In this document: positions 21,615-25,802 of the stretch, piece after piece | Position numbering within the stretch: the first letter of the stretch is position 1 | How the letters are laid out: each line of letters opens with the position of its first letter | Assembly: GCA_002477955.1 (NCBI GenBank) | Contig: DLLE01000034.1 | Coordinates: forward strand, 1-25,802 | Source: Treponema sp. UBA7570 | GTDB taxonomy: Bacteria; Spirochaetota; Spirochaetia; Treponematales; Treponemataceae | DNA: 25,802 bases | Direction of reading: 5' to 3' | The notes under the pieces: model-generated | Seen by the model: the letters and a program-made list of their open reading frames with translations, nothing else | The model's database searches: none | Told to the model about the DNA's origin: nothing | Translations under genes and position numbers: made by a program

Positions 21615-23372
21615 TTAATATTCGTTACGGACGGTGTTAAAGTACAGGCGAATTTTTTCGTTTGAAACTTTGTGCCGCGATTTTAAGAACAGAGTGTGCG
21701 TTTTTTCGTTGTAAATGTAGCCCGACGAATTGTAAGTTTCAAACCGAGGGTCTGTGTGGAATGAAAGTCCGTAAATTTCGATTCCGACAAAAGGTTTGAT
21801 TCCGTTTATGATTATGTAATGAGAATCGCCTTGCTTGAACGAAACTGTGATTAACGCTTCGGAAGAATTTTCGTTTTCTTCGTAAGTGATGTTTGAGGCG
21901 CAAGTCCAAGCCCAGATGGTTTCGGTTGAATTTTTGTCCATTACAAGCGAATGTGGATAGTTTGCGTTGTTTTTTATCAGAATCGGGTAAAGTTCTGCAA
22001 GTGTGCGGAGATCCGCTGTTTGATTCTGGGCAAATGCCGTGTTTATGAGCATGTAACCGCCTGCGCAGTATTCTGGAATTGCGAAAAGTTTTCCGTAGTC
22101 GATCAGAACGGTTCCTGTTTCAACAGTCTGCGCAAATCCTGCTGCAAAATCCCTGTCATGCAAGGTGAGAGTGTCGTCAGAAACAGAAAGTGTGCATGCC
22201 TGGGTGATTGAATTTAGGCACTGTTCTGTAACCGGCTGGAATGATTCTGCAAGCGGGCTGTCTGCTTTTTTGAGCGAGAGATAAACTTGAAGAATTGAAG
22301 TTGCCTGAACGAGAGTTGGCTGGAAATCTTGAATTGCTGCTGGAAGGGCGGCAAGGAGTTTTACGTTTTCGAGATTTCCGTTTCTGAGCATGTAGTCTGC
22401 AATGTTGTCAGCAGAGAAAACGTCGATGGAATTGTGTTCGATGGCGTTTTGAATCATTGACGCAAAATTTTCATTTGCCATTACAAGGCTCGGATTCATT
22501 GCTGCGAGGGTATTAAAGTATGGAGAAGTAAAATATGTCCTTCTTGCTCCGTTTTTGAACGAATCTGGAACTGCTTTGATTGCTTCCTGATAGCGTGATT
22601 GAGAAGCCATTTCTGCCACAAAAGCGGCAACGACAGCTTCCGAAATTGCGGAGGAGTCTGAAAAAGCAGAAGTTGCCTGAGAAACAAGGGCGTTTCTAAA
22701 ATCTCTGACTGTTGTTTCGTAGGCAGAGGCTGTTGCTGTCTGAGAATCCGTAGGAATAGAAGCAAAAGAGAATGCCTTTGTCGGGTCAAACCGAGTGTAC
22801 ATTGCAACATTTGCACTTTTTGTAAGGATAATTTGAGTGTCCTTAATCTGATTTGCAGACATTGTGTAAGAAATATTTTTTGAGCTAAAAAGTTGTTTTG
22901 AGCGGCTCTGTTCTGTAACCGAATAGCCCGAAACAGGATTGTAATAGAGAGAAAGCGAAGAGTTGCTGTCTGGCAGTTGGGCAGCGATTGAAAGGCTTGC
23001 GCGCGGAGTTGTGTCGCTTACCGTAAAAGTGAGAGATGTGTTTTCTGTAAAGTTGAATTTAAAACTTTGCGGGGAAGGCTGTTCCCAAGAAAGCAGCGTG
23101 AGCGGAGTTTGATTTTGAGTTTTTGAATTGAAGAGAACAGCGGGATGAACGTCGTCCGCTGTAAATGAAATTCCCTTAAAAGAAACGCCGACTGTGTTTT
23201 TTAGCGACATATTGCCGTCGGCATCCTGGGTTTGTGAAACCGATATTCTTAAAAGGCCTGCATTCTTTAAAATAACTGATTCGCTTCTAAATTGGAGGAT
23301 AAAAATTCCGATAATAATAAAACCGTAAAGGAAGGTTAAACCGAAAGCTTTTCTAAATGGATGTCTAAACAT
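21615..23372 (-). CDS. Membrane-anchored periplasmic protein, 585 aa, unknown function
   Basis: I do not recognise a family. The protein has a short basic N-terminus (MFRHPFRKAF), one hydrophobic segment (LTFLYGFIIIGIFILQF, about residues 12-29) that looks like an uncleaved anchor, and a long periplasmic part. Residues 30-200 are Ser/Thr-rich beta strands (LRISVSQTQD, SFKGISFTADD, LSLYYNPVSGYSV). Residues 210-430 look alpha-helical, and the last 150 residues return to beta (ALITVSFKQGDSHYIIINGI). It is divergent from the TPR protein gene with only 49 bp between starts, so the two are probably co-regulated and may act together at the envelope. The ATG has no Shine-Dalgarno and a promoter almost on top of it. 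Confidence 0.75.
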   Translation of the reverse strand: MFRHPFRKAFGLTFLYGFIIIGIFILQFRSESVILKNAGLLRISVSQTQDADGNMSLKNTVGVSFKGISFTADDVHPAVLFNSKTQNQTPLTLLSWEQPSPQSFKFNFTENTSLTFTVSDTTPRASLSIAAQLPDSNSSLSLYYNPVSGYSVTEQSRSKQLFSSKNISYTMSANQIKDTQIILTKSANVAMYTRFDPTKAFSFASIPTDSQTATASAYETTVRDFRNALVSQATSAFSDSSAISEAVVAAFVAEMASQSRYQEAIKAVPDSFKNGARRTYFTSPYFNTLAAMNPSLVMANENFASMIQNAIEHNSIDVFSADNIADYMLRNGNLENVKLLAALPAAIQDFQPTLVQATSILQVYLSLKKADSPLAESFQPVTEQCLNSITQACTLSVSDDTLTLHDRDFAAGFAQTVETGTVLIDYGKLFAIPEYCAGGYMLINTAFAQNQTADLRTLAELYPILIKNNANYPHSLVMDKNSTETIWAWTCASNITYEENENSSEALITVSFKQGDSHYIIINGIKPFVGIEIYGLSFHTDPRFETYNSSGYIYNEKTHTLFLKSRHKVSNEKIRLYFNTVRNEY

Positions 23373-23381
23373 TTGTTTTTC

Positions 23382-23410
23382 AGTTTATCTGATGAAAGCA
23401 AAATTTTCAA
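23382..23410 (-). promoter_or_regulatory. Promoter of the 585-aa gene, nearly leaderless
   Basis: The minus strand reads TTGAAA (23405-23410), 17 nt, TAAACT (23382-23387), ending 9 nt before the ATG. The leader would be only 2-3 nt. The promoter overlaps the 5' region of the divergent TPR gene. Confidence 0.55.
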
Positions 23411-23421
23411 TGAGAGGAAAA

Positions 23422-24801
23422 ATGAAAAAATTATTTCAAAAAAGAACGGTAATTATTTTTTGCGCAGTGTTTTTTCTGGCAGCGGTAAGTATTCCTGTAG
23501 TTTTTGCCCAGAATTCGCAGTTGAATTCATCGCAGGAAATTCAATTTGTGCAAAAATTGAGCTCAGTCTTGCAGGATGGAACAATTGAACAGGCTTTGAG
23601 CCTTTTTGAGTCGATTCCTGAAAATTTAAAGGACGACACTGAACTTTTGTGCTTAAAGGGCAGCCTTTTGCTTTCTGCTGGAAAAACGGAACAGGCGGAA
23701 AAAATTGCTTCATTGCTTTTTGAAAAAGAACCAAAAAATATCGAAGTGCTGAATTTGAATTTTATGGCGGCAAAACAAAAAGGCGACAAGGTAAACAAGG
23801 CAAAGTTCATAAAGCAGATTCTCGCAATTGAACCTTACAATGCCGAGGCAAATATCGAGCTTGCGGACGAGCAGTCGCTCAAAAAAAATTGGCGCAACGC
23901 CCGGGATTTTTATAAAAAAGCGCTTTTTGGCGACAGAACCAACGAAGAAGCTCTGCTTGGTTACGGAAAAATGTGCTACTATATGGAAAAAGATGATGAC
24001 GCAAAGGACGCTTTCAACAAACTTTACAAACTAAATCCTAATAATCCGCAGGTAAATTCATATCTTGGAAAATACGAAGCAGAAAACACACAGTATAAAA
24101 AGGCGATTGAATACATAAAAACCGCAATAAAAATCGACCCTTCAAACACTGATTACTGGTTTGACTTAGGAACATGGAGCCGCATGACAGGAGATTATTC
24201 TGGTGCAGAGTCTGCATGGAAACAGGCAATTGCTCTCGAACCGGAATATTTTCTTGGTTATGCGTACCTTGCAGGTCTTTACGATGAGCAGGGACGACGA
24301 GAAGATGCTCTTTCTTACTATCGCTTGACTGTCGACAAAAATCCTCAATATTATTACGCTTACGAAAGTCTTGGAATCCTTGCCTGGGGAGCAGGAAATT
24401 GGGAAGAATCTCAAAAAGCGTTTGAGCAGGCTCTTAAAAAAAATCCGGACAGCATTTCATACAAATTGATGATAACAGCCTGTCTTTTTAAACAGAAGAA
24501 AAATTTAGAGCTTCGGACTTTTACCGAATCGCTAATGAAAAAACTCACGAACAGACAGAGCCTTGACTACAAAATCGTGCGGATGTATCACGACCGTGGC
24601 GGAGACTCAGACGTTGCCCTCAACATTTCTAAAGAAACAAACCGCACGAAAAAAGGCAGATATTTATTTTATCTTGCGCTTTATTACGAGCTTATGGGCA
24701 AAGACAGCCTGGCTCAAAAATATTATAATGAGATTACTGCCATGCAGAGCCCGATGTTTTTTGAATACAGATTGGCTCAGTGGGCGAGCGGAATAAAATA
24801 A
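23422..24801 (+). CDS. Exported TPR-repeat protein
   Basis: The 459-residue protein starts with a signal peptide (MKKLFQKRTVIIFCAVFFLA, cut near VFAQ) and is otherwise a solenoid of tetratricopeptide repeats. Recognisable units include LCLKGSLLLSAGKTEQAEKI, ANIELADEQSLKKNWRNARD, ALLGYGKMCYYMEKDDDAKD, YWFDLGTWSRMTGDYSGAES, AYLAGLYDEQGRREDALSYY and AYESLGILAWGAGNWEESQK. Each shows the W/L-G-Y-A-P pattern at the usual 34-residue spacing. Such proteins scaffold envelope complexes. The start at 23422 follows GAGAGGA by 4-5 nt; the upstream ATG at 23392 would overlap promoter DNA. It is divergent from the 585-aa gene and followed 27 bp later by the TraB-like gene, likely in the same operon. The binding partner is unknown. 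Confidence 0.85.
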   Translation: MKKLFQKRTVIIFCAVFFLAAVSIPVVFAQNSQLNSSQEIQFVQKLSSVLQDGTIEQALSLFESIPENLKDDTELLCLKGSLLLSAGKTEQAEKIASLLFEKEPKNIEVLNLNFMAAKQKGDKVNKAKFIKQILAIEPYNAEANIELADEQSLKKNWRNARDFYKKALFGDRTNEEALLGYGKMCYYMEKDDDAKDAFNKLYKLNPNNPQVNSYLGKYEAENTQYKKAIEYIKTAIKIDPSNTDYWFDLGTWSRMTGDYSGAESAWKQAIALEPEYFLGYAYLAGLYDEQGRREDALSYYRLTVDKNPQYYYAYESLGILAWGAGNWEESQKAFEQALKKNPDSISYKLMITACLFKQKKNLELRTFTESLMKKLTNRQSLDYKIVRMYHDRGGDSDVALNISKETNRTKKGRYLFYLALYYELMGKDSLAQKYYNEITAMQSPMFFEYRLAQWASGIK

Positions 24802-24828
24802 AAAAATCCCCAAGTGGAGAATTTAAAA

Positions 24829-25802
24829 ATGAGTCAGACAGAAAAAGTTTTGAAATTTGACGACAGAGAAATCATCCTTATAGGAACCGCGCATATCAGT
24901 CAGGAAAGCTGCAATGAAGTAAAAAAAGCGGTCGAAGAAAAATCGCCGGACTGTGTTGCAATCGAGCTTGACGAAGGCCGCTACAAATCTCTAAACAACC
25001 CGGAAGACTGGAAAAATCTTGACATCGTAAAGGTTTTAAAGGCGAATCAAGGATTTTTGTTGCTTGCAAATCTTGTTCTTTCCGGTTTTCAAAGAAGAAT
25101 GGGCAGCAATGTCGGCGTAAAACCCGGAGATGAAATGCGCGCAGCGGACAATTGTGCAAAAGAGCGCAATATTCCTGTCGCAATGGTAGACCGCCCGATT
25201 CAAACAACATTGCGCCGCGCCTGGGCAGTAAACTCATTCTGGGGAAAATGCAAGTTGATTTCCGCTCTTCTTGCAAGCGCCTTCGATAAAGAAGAGGTAA
25301 GCGGAGAACAGATTGAGAACTTAAAAAATTCTTCCGAAATGGACAGCATGATGAAAGAGCTGGCAGACTATATGCCGGTTGTAAAAAAAGTTTTAATCGA
25401 CGAACGCGACCGCTATCTTGCAAGCAAAATTTGGGATTGCAAGGGCAAAAAAACTCTCGCGGTTTTGGGCGCAGGACATCTTCCAGGCGTTGAGGCTTAT
25501 CTAAAAGAACTTGTCGCCGGAAAAAAATCATCCGACGTTTCTGACATATCAGAAGTTCCTCCAAAAAAAGTCGGTTCAAAAATTGCAGGCTGGACAATTG
25601 CCGCTCTCATCGTTGCTTTGATTGCGGCAGGCTTTGTTTATGGTGGAATTACAAAAGGCGCGCAGCTTCTTGGAGCGTGGGTTGTATGGAATTCAACACT
25701 TGCCGGGCTTGGAGCGATTCTTGCATTTGGACATCCGCTTGCAGTTTTGACGGCCATTGTCGGAGCGCCGTTTACAAGTCTTTGTCCTCTTGTTGGAGTC
25801 GG
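24829..25802 (+). CDS. TraB/PrgY-family membrane protein, 3' end missing
   Basis: The frame is open from ATG 24829 to the window edge (324 codons). GTAHISQES (residues 19-27), AIELDEGRY (44-52), LIDERDRYLASKIW and VLGAGHLPGVEAYL are the conserved blocks of the TraB/PrgY group, which shares a fold with TIKI and erythromycin-esterase-type proteins. PrgY of Enterococcus plasmids reduces pheromone activity, but most bacterial and archaeal homologues are uncharacterised. The invariant His in GTAH, the Glu in ELD and the His in GAGH may bind metal. Membrane segments begin near residue 248 (AGWTIAALIVALIAAGFVYG) and continue to the edge. GTGGAGA precedes the start. Full-length relatives are about 390 residues, so some 60-70 residues are missing. 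Confidence 0.85.
   Translation, partial: MSQTEKVLKFDDREIILIGTAHISQESCNEVKKAVEEKSPDCVAIELDEGRYKSLNNPEDWKNLDIVKVLKANQGFLLLANLVLSGFQRRMGSNVGVKPGDEMRAADNCAKERNIPVAMVDRPIQTTLRRAWAVNSFWGKCKLISALLASAFDKEEVSGEQIENLKNSSEMDSMMKELADYMPVVKKVLIDERDRYLASKIWDCKGKKTLAVLGAGHLPGVEAYLKELVAGKKSSDVSDISEVPPKKVGSKIAGWTIAALIVALIAAGFVYGGITKGAQLLGAWVVWNSTLAGLGAILAFGHPLAVLTAIVGAPFTSLCPLVGV

Noticed and set aside
24896..25597. A 233-codon open frame on the minus strand
   Set aside because: It lies entirely inside the TraB-like gene on the other strand, has a basic, Leu/Arg/Cys-rich composition typical of an antisense shadow, and shows no ribosome site or motif.

Overview
The window looks like a stretch of chromosome from a treponeme (Spirochaetes). 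The DNA is AT-rich. It carries a PFK of the long spirochaete, plant and trypanosome type, a lipoprotein with a loose spirochaete-style lipobox, many exported proteins without recognisable relatives, and a tRNA without an encoded CCA end. A modular family 9 pectate lyase suggests a pectin-using treponeme from a gut, rumen or mouth. No species can be named from the sequence alone. I see no CRISPR array, transposase, phage gene, plasmid gene or rRNA.

Layout. 1-77 is the start of a PFL (DUF711/UPF0210) gene on the minus strand. 341-511 is a 56-residue membrane protein with its own promoter and terminator. 620-4184 is a run of minus-strand genes: rsmE (16S m3U1498 methyltransferase), a zincin-like protein, an exported protein overlapping it, and rsmG (16S m7G527 methyltransferase). 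4323-6994 holds three plus-strand exported proteins: an M30-type metallopeptidase lipoprotein, a small secreted protein and an SH3-like secreted protein. A MITE-like inverted-repeat element separates the last two. 7164-10292 is a minus-strand cluster of a GNAT acetyltransferase, a Zn-ribbon NUDIX hydrolase, a membrane protein and a threonine aldolase-family enzyme. Next come tRNA-Cys(GCA), a possible small RNA, trxB and an exported GH3 (NagZ-like) enzyme, which converge on a DTW-domain tRNA-modification gene.

14217-17895 is the pectin region. A 1011-residue secreted protein with a PL9 beta-helix lies downstream of a small secreted beta-sandwich protein of the kind that accompanies pectinases. 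Phosphofructokinase (18393) and a cytoplasmic GH37/GH63-like glycosidase (19889) converge on a strong shared hairpin terminator. The window ends with a divergent pair, a membrane-anchored protein of unknown role and an exported TPR protein. The TPR gene is followed by a TraB/PrgY-family gene that runs off the edge.

The least expected signals are in the non-coding DNA. At least six intergenic spacers hold diverged copies of one GC-richer repeat (ends near GGAGC-CA and ATCCGGGCTA) with variable interiors. Several of these contain tandem miniature hairpins of the form xxxGC-loop-GCxxx. Four genes have a -10-like hexamer 6 to 9 nt before the start codon and no Shine-Dalgarno, which predicts leaderless or near-leaderless mRNAs. 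I found no clearly new defence or enzymatic system. The best leads are the repeat family, the leaderless starts and the uncharacterised envelope genes.
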